Assembly (NCBI GenBank): GCA_947453155.1
Contig: CANGFE010000012.1
Span: 1 to 45,917 of the forward strand
Length of the DNA: 45,917 nt
Reading direction: 5' to 3'
Origin: Beijerinckiaceae bacterium
GTDB lineage: Bacteria; Pseudomonadota; Alphaproteobacteria; Rhizobiales; Beijerinckiaceae
A model generated the notes under the pieces. That model was not told the origin of the DNA. It did not search any database and saw only the letters and a program-made list of their open reading frames with translations. A program made the position numbers and the translations under genes. Positions 7,948 through 15,581 of the stretch are shown piece by piece (position 1 is the stretch's first letter; each line of letters begins with the position of its first letter).

Positions 7948-8445
7948 GTGCGCAGCATCACCATGGACGAGGCTCTGGCCGTGATCCTGAAGACCTTCGA
8001 ACGGGCTGCCGAAATGGAAGCCTATGCGCTGGCGGCCTGCGTGCTCGACAATGGCGGACGCGTGAAAGCTTTCCTGAAGCAGGACGGCGCGTCCATCATG
8101 CGTTTTGAGATTGCGCGCGGCAAAGCCTTTGGCGCACTCGCCCTGCACCGCACATCGCGCAATGTCTTACAGAAGTCGCGCGAAAAACCTTTGTTCATGG
8201 AAACATTGCGCGAGATCGCTGACGGTCCGATTTTTCTCGAAGCTGGCGGCCAGATCATTCGTGGCGCTGATGGCCATGTCATCGGCGCGATTGGTGTCAC
8301 GGGCGATGTGAACGAAGTGGATGACATCTGCGCCATCGAAGGCATTCGCCGTGCGGGTCTGCGCTCGGATGATGATTTTTCGCCCGAAGAACAAAAACGC
8401 CTCAATATCAAACCGAACCCGCCGCTGAAAGATCCGCGCACATGA
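7948..8445 (+). CDS. GlcG/HbpS family heme-binding-like protein
   Basis: This 165-residue protein matches the GlcG/HbpS (DUF336) family: the N-terminal helix with EMEAYALAACVLDNGGRVKAF, the RFEIARGKAFGALALHRTS segment, and the glycine-rich GQIIRGADGHVIGAIGVTGD strand pair near the C-terminus. HbpS-type members bind heme and cobalamin, but most GlcG proteins encoded in catabolic operons have no proven function. The GTG start is chosen because GAGGGAG lies 7 bp upstream; an in-frame ATG at 7963 is the alternative. It opens a four-gene rightward operon and overlaps the next gene by 4 bp (ATGA). Confidence 0.82.
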   Translation: MRSITMDEALAVILKTFERAAEMEAYALAACVLDNGGRVKAFLKQDGASIMRFEIARGKAFGALALHRTSRNVLQKSREKPLFMETLREIADGPIFLEAGGQIIRGADGHVIGAIGVTGDVNEVDDICAIEGIRRAGLRSDDDFSPEEQKRLNIKPNPPLKDPRT

Positions 8446-9308
8446 CGCCCAACGACAGGCGTCGCGCCCTTCGCGCTTTGCTGAACGGGCAGGATTGTAT
8501 CTTTCCGGCTTCCGTCTTTGATCCTTTGTCAGGACGCGCGGCCGAAGAGATCGGCTATGAATGTCTGTTCATGGCCGGATCAGTCGCATCGCTTGTCATT
8601 CTGGGTGCGCCTGATCTGGTTATCATCACCCTGTCGGAATTAGCCGAGCAAACGCGCCGAATTGCGCGGGCAACATCCCTGCCCTTCTTCCTCGATGCCG
8701 ATCATGGCTTTGGCAATGCGCTTTCCGTCATGCGCTGCGTCGAAGAGCTCGAAGCAGCAGGCCTGTCGGGACTCACCATTGAAGACACGGAACTGCCCGA
8801 CCCCTTCGACAAAAAGAGCGGCATGCCTTTGTCGATTGCCGAAGGCGTCGGCAAGCTGAAGGCGGCTTTGGCGGCGCGCAGCGATCCTGATTTCGTCATC
8901 ATCGGTCGCACGGGCGCTGTGGGCGCGTCTGGTCTTGAGGACGCACTCGCGCGCATTGCTGCCTATCAAGAAACAGGGGTCGATGCGATCTTCCTCTCAG
9001 GGCTGAAAACGCGCGAAGAGATTGAAGCCTGCGCCAAAGCCTGCCGCTTGCCGCTTTTGCTCGGCAATATTCCCGAAAAGCTGCGCGACCAAGAGGCACT
9101 CGCCAAACTTGGCATTCGTGCGGTCATTACCGGACACCGCCCGCACGCAGCCTCTGTCACCGCAACCTATGAAACCTTGCGCGCGACACGCAACGGCACA
9201 CTGGATCCCGCACCTGCTGATGAGAGCGCCATGATGGATCGTCTCACGCGCAAACAAGATTATGCGCGGCGGAAGAAAGACTTTTTGACGAGCGGAGAAA
9301 AATCATGA
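8442..9308 (+). CDS. Isocitrate lyase/PEP mutase superfamily protein (oxaloacetate decarboxylase-like)
   Basis: This 288-residue alpha/beta barrel shows the superfamily magnesium and substrate motifs: FPASVFDPLSGRAAEEIGYE near residues 21-40, DADHGFGN at 85-92 and GLTIEDTELP at 110-119. The gating loop reads KKSGM at 124-128 where true isocitrate and methylisocitrate lyases have K-K/R-C-G-H, so the catalytic cysteine and histidine are missing. Cys-less relatives include oxaloacetate decarboxylases of the Pseudomonas PA4872 type. An oxaloacetate decarboxylase would fit next to a 4-oxalomesaconate tautomerase, because that pathway ends in oxaloacetate and pyruvate. That role is inference. It overlaps both neighbours by 4 bp. 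Confidence 0.8.
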   Translation: MTPNDRRRALRALLNGQDCIFPASVFDPLSGRAAEEIGYECLFMAGSVASLVILGAPDLVIITLSELAEQTRRIARATSLPFFLDADHGFGNALSVMRCVEELEAAGLSGLTIEDTELPDPFDKKSGMPLSIAEGVGKLKAALAARSDPDFVIIGRTGAVGASGLEDALARIAAYQETGVDAIFLSGLKTREEIEACAKACRLPLLLGNIPEKLRDQEALAKLGIRAVITGHRPHAASVTATYETLRATRNGTLDPAPADESAMMDRLTRKQDYARRKKDFLTSGEKS

Positions 9309-10216
9309 CGCACCTGCGCCTCTCCGCCTTCCCCAATGCCAAGGCGCTGCCGATTTGGATTGCGCAGACCCAAGGTTTTTTCGCCAAGCGCGGCATTGAA
9401 GTCGACGTCGATTGGACAGAAAGCTCGAAAGAGCAACGCGATGGGCTCATCACCGGGCGTATCGATCTCGTGCAATCAGCCATTGATAATGGCCTTTCTC
9501 TCATCACCTCCGGCCATGATGTCATCATTGCCATGGGTGGCGAGGCTGGCATGAATGATTTTATTGTGCAGCCAGAGATTACATCGCTCAACGATTTGAA
9601 AGGCCGCACGCTCGTCGTCGATTCACCGGATACGGCCTATGCCCTGCTCGCGCGCAATATGCTGGCGCGCGCTGGTCTCACTTACAAACAAGATTATGAC
9701 ATGCGTCCGGTGGGCAATGGATCAAAGCGTCTCATTGCCATGTTGCAATCAAAGGATGCAGCTGGCGGCGTGCTCAACCCGCCCTTCACCGCGCAAGCCA
9801 AAGCAGCCGGCTTGAAAAGCCTCGGACGACTGGTTGATCATTTGGGCCCCTATCAAGCAGGGGGCCTCTTCGTGCTGCGCGATTTTGCCAAGACGAACAG
9901 TGCTGCGCTCGAGGCTTTCATCGCAGCTTATGTTGAAGCTTTACGTTTCGCGCGTGATCCCCAGCATGCAGAAGAATGCATTTCTGTCTTGCGTGAAAAG
10001 CTCGCGCTTGATGAGGCCATCGCACGCGCAACTTTGCCCGAAATGCTGGATCCAGCCTTTGGTTTTGCCATTGATGCCAAGCTTGATCCAATGGGGCTCG
10101 ACAATGTGCTCACCACACGCGCAGCGACTGAGGGTGCTGACCCGCGTCTTGATCACCCCAATTCTTTCATTGATGAAAGCTTCTACAAAAACGCGCTCGC
10201 TGTGCTCGACCGATAA
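9305..10216 (+). CDS. NMT1/ThiY-like substrate-binding fold protein without signal peptide
   Basis: The 303 residues follow the SBP type 2 pattern of aromatic, sulfonate and pyrimidine ABC receptors (NMT1/ThiY/SsuA-like): LPIWIAQTQGFFAKRGIEVDV at residues 16-36, LITGRIDLVQSAIDNGLSL at about 48-66 and DLKGRTLVVDSPDTAYALLAR further on. It begins directly with the first beta strand (MTHLRLSAF). No hydrophobic export signal precedes it even if the frame is read upstream of the ATG. No ABC permease or ATPase gene is nearby. The CCCFC motif of fungal Thi5-type enzymes is absent. It may be a cytoplasmic enzyme or binding protein of the surrounding operon. It overlaps the previous gene by 4 bp. Confidence 0.78.
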   Translation: MTHLRLSAFPNAKALPIWIAQTQGFFAKRGIEVDVDWTESSKEQRDGLITGRIDLVQSAIDNGLSLITSGHDVIIAMGGEAGMNDFIVQPEITSLNDLKGRTLVVDSPDTAYALLARNMLARAGLTYKQDYDMRPVGNGSKRLIAMLQSKDAAGGVLNPPFTAQAKAAGLKSLGRLVDHLGPYQAGGLFVLRDFAKTNSAALEAFIAAYVEALRFARDPQHAEECISVLREKLALDEAIARATLPEMLDPAFGFAIDAKLDPMGLDNVLTTRAATEGADPRLDHPNSFIDESFYKNALAVLDR

Positions 10217-10230
10217 AAGGGAGAAATGAC

Positions 10231-11268
10231 ATGAAAAAAATGATGCGCATGGCTTTGGCGACTTGCGCCAGCCTTGTTCTCGTGGCCTCCGCACAGGCTC
10301 AGCAGAACGAAACCGAAAAATTCTTCGCCGGTAAAAACATCGATTTTCTGGTCGGCTCAGCACCGGGCGGTGGTTATGGCATTTATGGTGCGGTGCTTGG
10401 CCGCCACATCGGCAAACATCTGCCGGGCAAGCCCAATATTGTCACACGCAATCTCGATGGCGCGGGCTCCATCACCGCTGCCAATCTGCTCTATAATAAA
10501 ATGCCCAAAGACGGTTCAACCTTCGGCGCCATTTTCATGGGTGCGGTTGTTGAGCCTTTGATTGGCGATGCTTCGGTCACGCAATTTGATGCGCGCAAAT
10601 TCATCTATATTGGCTCGGCCAATAAAGAGACCTCGATCTGCCTGTCCTGGCAGAATGCGCCCGTGCAGAAATTCGAAGAGGTTTTCACCAAAGAACTTCT
10701 GGTCGGCGGCGCTGGCGTTACCTCGTCCATTCGCCAATATCCGATGGTCTTGAACAATGTGCTCAACACCAAGTTCAAACTGATCAACGGCTATCCGGGC
10801 TCGCGTGAAGCAGGCCTTGCGATGGAGCGCGGCGAAGTGAATGGCCTGTGCGGCATTCAATGGACGAGCTTCATTGCGCAGGGTGCTGAATGGCTGGAAG
10901 CCAAGAAGGTCACCATCATGATGCAGATGGGCGGCCCGAATGGCGACGAGATTTTGAACAAGATGGGCGTGCCGACGATTTGGTCCTTTGTCAAGAATGA
11001 AGCCGACCGCCGCACTCTGGCTGTCATTTTCAACCAGCTTGAATTTGGTCGTCCCTATGTTCTGCCGCCAGGCGTGCCCGCTGATCGTGTCGCCGCTTAT
11101 CGGCGCGCATTTGATGCGACGATGAAAGATCCGGAATTTTTGGCGGAAGCCGAAAAGGCCAAGCTGATCATCAACCCGGTCAATGGCGAAGGCGTGCAGA
11201 AACTCGTCGAAGATATTTACGCAACGCCGCTTGCCGATGTGGAGCGTGCAAGGGCTGCCCTGAAGTAA
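10231..11268 (+). CDS. Bug-family (TctC-like) periplasmic substrate-binding protein
   Basis: This 345-residue receptor has a signal peptide (MKKMMRMALATCASLVLVASAQAQ) and, after it, the Bug pattern IDFLVGSAPGGGYGIYGAVLGRH and IVTRNLDGAGSITAANLLY. It is the third of four Bug receptors in the window and is more distant from the first two, with a longer insertion around the second domain. It is the last gene of the operon that starts at 7948, lying 14 bp after the signal-less binding protein. The Shine-Dalgarno AAGGGAG precedes the ATG at 10231. No TctAB is encoded beside it. Confidence 0.88.
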   Translation: MKKMMRMALATCASLVLVASAQAQQNETEKFFAGKNIDFLVGSAPGGGYGIYGAVLGRHIGKHLPGKPNIVTRNLDGAGSITAANLLYNKMPKDGSTFGAIFMGAVVEPLIGDASVTQFDARKFIYIGSANKETSICLSWQNAPVQKFEEVFTKELLVGGAGVTSSIRQYPMVLNNVLNTKFKLINGYPGSREAGLAMERGEVNGLCGIQWTSFIAQGAEWLEAKKVTIMMQMGGPNGDEILNKMGVPTIWSFVKNEADRRTLAVIFNQLEFGRPYVLPPGVPADRVAAYRRAFDATMKDPEFLAEAEKAKLIINPVNGEGVQKLVEDIYATPLADVERARAALK

Positions 11269-11273
11269 CCTTT

Positions 11274-11420
11274 CGTCATTGCGAGAATAGCAATCCAGTG
11301 GGCCTCACGCGTCACTCTGGATTGCTTCGCCTACGGCTCGCAATGACGGCTGAGGGGACGCGTGTCTTTCGGCTCGTCATTGCGAGCCTTAGCGAAGCAA
11401 TCCAGAGGCCCCACGCATCA
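11274..11420. repeat. Dispersed imperfect palindrome (one full copy plus one half copy)
   Basis: The full copy at 11274-11348 begins CGTCATTGCGAG and ends with the reverse complement CTCGCAATGACG; inside it GCAATCCAG faces CTGGATTGC. A half copy starts at 11375 with CGTCATTGCGAG and runs through GAAGCAATCCAG to about 11420. The same sequence family occurs at 33177-33273 and 39401-39840. No coding capacity is supported here. Confidence 0.8.
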
Positions 11421-11460
11421 CCTCACATTGACCTCGCCTGCTGCACGCACCAACGGACAC

Positions 11461-11488
11461 AAAAAAGGGCGCCACTAGGCGCCCTTTT
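11461..11488. terminator. Bidirectional intrinsic terminator
   Basis: GGGCGCC and GGCGCCC (11467-11484) pair around an ACTA loop. The stem is followed by TTTT on the plus strand and by six T residues on the minus strand (AAAAAA at 11461-11466). It sits between two convergent Bug genes (stops at 11268 and 11510) and can end both transcripts. Confidence 0.85.
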
Positions 11489-11509
11489 CAATTCGACTGA
11501 TCGCTAGAC

Positions 11510-12598
11510 TTATTGGCCCGTGAATTTCACGTCATAAGTCTTCGACAGATAATCGCGCACCCATTGGCGTGCATCGGGTGAAATGGTGGTTGCCGCCTTG
11601 TAGAGGGCTTCGCCTTCCTTGTCGGTGATCTGGTCATATTCGCCAATCAGCTCATCACGCTTGGCGAGATATTCCGGATCCTTAAGCATGGCGCGCACTG
11701 CTGCGCGATAGGCTTCAACAATATTGTCCGGCGTGCCCTTGGGCAGGACGAGCAGCTTCTGCGCCGGGAAACCGGCGACGAGGAAGGCGCGCATCGCGTC
11801 CCATTCAATGCCCGACGGCTTCTTGCCGAAGGCCATTTCATAGGCTTCTTCGAAATGCGGCAGCTCGGGGAAGTTCGGATCACGCGCCAGATTGCCGTTC
11901 TTGTCGAGCGTGCCCCATGAGAACAGCGGCACAGCCTGGCCGCTCTTAACCATCGGCATGGACGAGCGCAGATAAGCAGACGTTGTCTGATAATCGATGT
12001 TCATTTCACCGCGCTCAAAGGCGAGGCGACCTTCACCACGACCCGGGAAGCCCGTGACGTGCTGCACATCAAGACCAAGCAGGCGGAAACCGAGCAGCGG
12101 GACGAGATCGAGCGAAGTCAGGCCCTGCGAAGCGTAATGCATCTTCACGCCCTTGAGCTTATCGAGCTCCTTGAGCGACTTCACGCCAAGCTTGGATGAA
12201 ATGTAAGCCGCACCACCCGTGGGCGCCGCCAGAACCGGGATCCAGTCCTTATAGTCAAACTTCACATGGGACTCGCCCAGCAGATAAGGGAACTGCGTGG
12301 AGCCAGACGTGCCCAGAACCGTCATGCCATCGGGCTTGGCCGTGGCTGCGAACAGGTTGGCACCCGACACCGAGCCACCGCCCGGCTGGTTCTTCACCAC
12401 CACAGCTGGCTGGCCGGGCAAATGCTTCTGCAACAGGGTCGCGTTGAAACGGCCCCAAACGTCCGAGCCGCCGCCGACGCCGAAGGGGATCACCATGGTG
12501 ATCGTCTTGCCCTTGAAGTCGACCGTCTGCGCCTGAGCGGGCAGACCCGTGGTCAAAGCAATCGCGGCGGAAGCCGCGAGAAGGAACCTGCGATTCAT
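11510..12598 (-). CDS. Bug-family (TctC-like) periplasmic substrate-binding protein
   Basis: This fourth Bug receptor is 362 residues from the ATG at 12598. That start is preferred over an upstream in-frame ATG at 12655 because it has a strong GGGAGGAAA Shine-Dalgarno and begins a proper signal peptide (MNRRFLLAASAAIALTTGLPAQAQ). The mature region shows TMVIPFGVGGGSDVWGRF and VVVKNQPGGGSVSGANLFA, both typical of the family. In length and in its second domain it is closer to the protein at 10231 than to the first two. It is a single gene, convergent with the operon at 7948-11268. Its ligand and membrane partner are unknown. Confidence 0.9.
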   Translation of the reverse strand: MNRRFLLAASAAIALTTGLPAQAQTVDFKGKTITMVIPFGVGGGSDVWGRFNATLLQKHLPGQPAVVVKNQPGGGSVSGANLFAATAKPDGMTVLGTSGSTQFPYLLGESHVKFDYKDWIPVLAAPTGGAAYISSKLGVKSLKELDKLKGVKMHYASQGLTSLDLVPLLGFRLLGLDVQHVTGFPGRGEGRLAFERGEMNIDYQTTSAYLRSSMPMVKSGQAVPLFSWGTLDKNGNLARDPNFPELPHFEEAYEMAFGKKPSGIEWDAMRAFLVAGFPAQKLLVLPKGTPDNIVEAYRAAVRAMLKDPEYLAKRDELIGEYDQITDKEGEALYKAATTISPDARQWVRDYLSKTYDVKFTGQ

Positions 12599-12808
12599 GA
12601 ATTTTCCTCCCGAATGGGTTCTATGAAATGCATTTAGACCAAAATTTCGCGACATGCGACCTGAGCTTGCCTCATGACGCTGATTTGAACCCCTTGCTTT
12701 CGTCGCATGACCTCAACGGGGCTGTCACGCGTCCCACTAGACCAGCGCCTCTGATGGACGCAGTCAACCTTGCGTGTTATCGCCAAAGCACAACGCCATT
12801 GGACGACC

Positions 12809-13342
12809 ATGCAACAGACCGACGCAAAGAGCGCAAGCCCCTCGCCTTTCTGGACTTTCTCCCTTTCCCTCTATGGAAAGCCGGGAGTGCCGGACGCTTG
12901 CCTGACACTCCAGGACGGGTCGGGTGTCGACGTCAATCTGGCGCTCTTTGGTCTTTATCTGGGTCGGACGGGCCGCAAACTCACCAGTGACGAGTTCCGG
13001 AAAATCGCACAGACCACAGAGCCGTGGCGGGCGGGCATCGTTGTCTCGCTGCGCGCCGCGCGCCGCGCCCTTAAAGAGCCGCCGACCGCTTTCGATGGGC
13101 CGTTGGCGGATGCTTTGCGCAAAAGCGTCAAATCGTCCGAGTTGGAGGCTGAACGCATCCAGCAGGAAGTGCTTTTCGTAACCTTTCCAGCAGCTTCCAT
13201 TGGCGCGGCCGAGCCTGATCTGGCAAAAGCCTGCGCGGAAAATCTGGAAGCCTATCGCACCTATCTGGGCACAACATTCAACGAAGCGGCGGTCGCCACT
13301 CTGCTGACACAGGCTGAGACGATCACCGCGACCAAGGGGTAA
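12809..13342 (+). CDS. TIGR02444/DUF2390 family protein
   Basis: The start is placed at the ATG at 12809 (177 residues), because the family begins shortly before the FWTFSLSLYGKPGVPDACLTL motif seen here at residues 14-34; a TTG at 12770 would add 13 unlikely residues. The rest, with GVDVNLALFGLYLGRTGRKL and the later WRAGIVVSLRAARRALKEPP, is typical of this small proteobacterial family of unknown function. It is predicted to be a cytoplasmic, mainly helical protein. It ends 6 bp before ubiX, so the two may be co-transcribed. Function cannot be assigned from motifs. Confidence 0.75.
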   Translation: MQQTDAKSASPSPFWTFSLSLYGKPGVPDACLTLQDGSGVDVNLALFGLYLGRTGRKLTSDEFRKIAQTTEPWRAGIVVSLRAARRALKEPPTAFDGPLADALRKSVKSSELEAERIQQEVLFVTFPAASIGAAEPDLAKACAENLEAYRTYLGTTFNEAAVATLLTQAETITATKG

Positions 13343-13348
13343 AAAAGC

Positions 13349-13951
13349 GTGAGCCAGCCGGAACAAGCACAGAATAAAAAGCGCCTGATCGTCGGGATCA
13401 GCGGCGCCTCCGGCATTATCTTTGGCATTCGCATGTTGGAGATTTTGAAAAAGCTCGACGTCGAGACTCATCTCATTGTCTCGAAAGCCGCCGAAATGAC
13501 GCTCGCCTATGAAACCGATTTCAAGGCGAAAGATCTACGCGACATGGCGCATGAATATCATCCCATGGCCGATATTGGCGCCAATATTTCCTCGGGCTCC
13601 TACAAGACGCTCGGCATGGTGATTGTGCCCTGCTCTGTGCGCACGATGAGCGAGATTTCGACCGGCGTCACCGCCTCGCTGATGACACGCGCCGCCGATG
13701 TCGTGCTGAAAGATCGCCGCCGCCTTGTGCTGGCTGTGCGTGAAACGCCGCTGCACACGGGCCATTTGCGCACCATGACGCAATTGTCGGAAATGGGCGC
13801 TGTCATCGCGCCGATCATGCCCGCTTTCTACAATCGTCCGCAAACGCTGGATGATATTATCGACCATACGGTCGGCCGCTTGCTCGATCTCTTCGATCTC
13901 GACGCGCGCATTGTCAAGCGCTGGAAAGAAGACGACGAAAAGCAGGCCTAA
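13349..13951 (+). CDS. ubiX: Flavin prenyltransferase UbiX
   Basis: This 200-residue protein matches UbiX/Pad1: the N-terminal FMN-binding VGISGASGIIFGIRMLEIL at about residues 15-33, the SSGSYKTLGMVIVPCSVRTMSEISTG segment in the middle, and PAFYNRPQTLDDIIDHTVGRLLD near the C-terminus. The enzyme joins dimethylallyl phosphate to FMN to make the prenylated FMN cofactor needed by UbiD-type decarboxylases, in ubiquinone synthesis or aromatic acid degradation. The GTG start follows the upstream stop closely. No ubiD gene is in the window. Its TAA interlocks with the TAG of the convergent MFS gene. Confidence 0.93.
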   Translation: MSQPEQAQNKKRLIVGISGASGIIFGIRMLEILKKLDVETHLIVSKAAEMTLAYETDFKAKDLRDMAHEYHPMADIGANISSGSYKTLGMVIVPCSVRTMSEISTGVTASLMTRAADVVLKDRRRLVLAVRETPLHTGHLRTMTQLSEMGAVIAPIMPAFYNRPQTLDDIIDHTVGRLLDLFDLDARIVKRWKEDDEKQA

Positions 13952-15120
13952 TGGCGCACTAGCTGGCCGCGCACCAAAAGCGCGCCAGCGACCATCAGTG
14001 CTGCCACAGCCAAAAGATAACTCGTCACCGCATAGCCGACCGGCTCGACCAAAAAGGCGAGCGGCAATGGCATGCCATGCAGGCCCAGATAAAAAGCCGC
14101 AGAACCCACAGCCTGCGGACCTGCACGCTTTTCGGGCTCAATGCCTTGCGCAAGCCAGGCTGAAACCACCGGATAAAGCACGCTGGAGCCAAGCCCAAAC
14201 AGAATGGAACCCAGCACGACGAGCCAAATCTGATCTGTAATGGCGATCGCCGCCAGCCCGACGCCCATCATAGCGACACCAACAGACACCAAAAAGCGCG
14301 GCTGAAAACGCTGGAATATATTTCCAGACACGCGGCTCAAACCGGTCGCCACGGTTGAAGGCACGAAAAACAAAGCCAAAGCCAACCCGCGCGAGACAAA
14401 ATCCGGCGGCAGATAGGCCAGACTATAGGCGTGCAAAGTGCCGCCGACAAAAAGCGCGGTGAGCGGCAAAACAAAGCGCGGTTTCAACGCACCCGACAAC
14501 GCCAATCCGCGCCGCTCCGGTTTGCCGAGCGGGCGAAGGCCCATCGTCAAAATAAGCCCAATCACACCGGGCAAAAGCGCGATCAGAAAAAACATGTCGC
14601 GTCCCAAATGGGAGAGTGTGAACTCGCCCACCGCCGGCCCGACCGCATAAGCGAAAGGAATGAGCGAGGAGAAGACAATCACCAATCCCACGAAGCGGCG
14701 CTGGTTGAGACGGCTCTGCCCATAAGTCATGACCGAGGGCAGGAAGAGACCAAAGCCCACGCCATGAAAGAGACGTGACGCCAACGCGCCCCAAAAATCC
14801 TGCGCGGTAAAAGCCAGCGAACCAAAACCCAAAATGCAAAAGAAGAACGACAGGCGCGCCGTCGCCAATACGCCGATCCGCGCGGCAATCGGTCCGGCCA
14901 AAAGATTGACGCCAATCACCGGCACCGCAAAAAGCGACAAGAGCCACCCGGTCGCGTGTAGCGAATGACCTTCTTGCGCAAAGAGAATGGAAAGAAGCGC
15001 GACATGCGCATTCAAAAGCGAGGCGAGAAAAGCTGCAATCCCGAACCGGATGAATTCACGCCTGCCCTGATCATCAATATAGCCCCGCTCTTGCGCGAAA
15101 TGATCGCGCGCGAGGCTCAC
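13948..15120 (-). CDS. MFS transporter
   Basis: This 390-residue protein with about 12 hydrophobic segments has the general pattern of a major facilitator. The open frame extends to 15198, but the GTG at 15120 is chosen: it overlaps the holC stop as GTGA, a coupling arrangement used elsewhere in this window, and the upstream residues are hydrophilic and lie within holC. Helix one begins at about residue 25 (FGIAAFLASLLNAHVALLSILF). Substrate is not predictable. It is the last gene of the pepA-holC operon, and its stop codon overlaps that of the convergent ubiX. Confidence 0.85.
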   Translation of the reverse strand: MSLARDHFAQERGYIDDQGRREFIRFGIAAFLASLLNAHVALLSILFAQEGHSLHATGWLLSLFAVPVIGVNLLAGPIAARIGVLATARLSFFFCILGFGSLAFTAQDFWGALASRLFHGVGFGLFLPSVMTYGQSRLNQRRFVGLVIVFSSLIPFAYAVGPAVGEFTLSHLGRDMFFLIALLPGVIGLILTMGLRPLGKPERRGLALSGALKPRFVLPLTALFVGGTLHAYSLAYLPPDFVSRGLALALFFVPSTVATGLSRVSGNIFQRFQPRFLVSVGVAMMGVGLAAIAITDQIWLVVLGSILFGLGSSVLYPVVSAWLAQGIEPEKRAGPQAVGSAAFYLGLHGMPLPLAFLVEPVGYAVTSYLLAVAALMVAGALLVRGQLVRH

Positions 15121-15581
15121 GCTTTCTTCTCCCAGCCACCGCTCTCGGTCTGCTGGAAATAAGACATCGGCAGGCCGGTGTCTTTCAAAGCCTTCCATTG
15201 AGCACGCGCATCATTGAGCTCGTTTTCATCATTGCCATCAAACATGATGACAAGGCGCTCATAGGGCTCTGCACTGGCTGCAAGAGCAGGCGCAATCTGC
15301 GCACATTCAACAAAGAAGCGGATCTGCGCGCCATTGGGATTTTCGCTGCCCATGGTCAGATAGATCGGCTGGAATTCCACATCCCCATCTTCGGCTGTGC
15401 CATGGGGGAGAAAGCCGTCTTCGCCAACGCTCCAAAGCAATTCATTCAGCGCCGCACATTTTTCGGGCGTGCGCATTTGCAGGCAAACATGCCAATCGCG
15501 TTCAAGCGATTTTTCCAAAAGCCTTGGCAACGCCCGGTTGAGGGGATGGATCTGCAAATGGTAGAAATGAATCTCGCTCAT
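15117..15581 (-). CDS. holC: DNA polymerase III chi subunit
   Basis: The 154 residues show the HolC pattern: FYHLQIHPLNRALPRLLEKSLERDWHVCL at the N-terminus, ALNELLWSVGEDGFLPHGTAEDGD in the middle and ERLVIMFDGNDENELNDARAQWK towards the end. Chi joins the clamp-loader psi subunit to single-stranded DNA-binding protein at the replication fork. Proximity to pepA is a conserved arrangement in alphaproteobacteria and supports the call. The ATG at 15581 shares one base with the TGA of the upstream secreted protein gene, so translation is probably coupled. Confidence 0.93.
   Translation of the reverse strand: MSEIHFYHLQIHPLNRALPRLLEKSLERDWHVCLQMRTPEKCAALNELLWSVGEDGFLPHGTAEDGDVEFQPIYLTMGSENPNGAQIRFFVECAQIAPALAASAEPYERLVIMFDGNDENELNDARAQWKALKDTGLPMSYFQQTESGGWEKKA

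Noticed and set aside
1..12600. Genomic island with integrase or insertion sequences
   Set aside because: The region has accessory gene content, but no integrase, transposase, tRNA or attachment repeat is visible at its edges.
12599..12655. N-terminal extension of the Bug receptor to an ATG at 12655
   Set aside because: It would bury the signal peptide behind 19 polar residues, and the ATG at 12598 has a strong Shine-Dalgarno.
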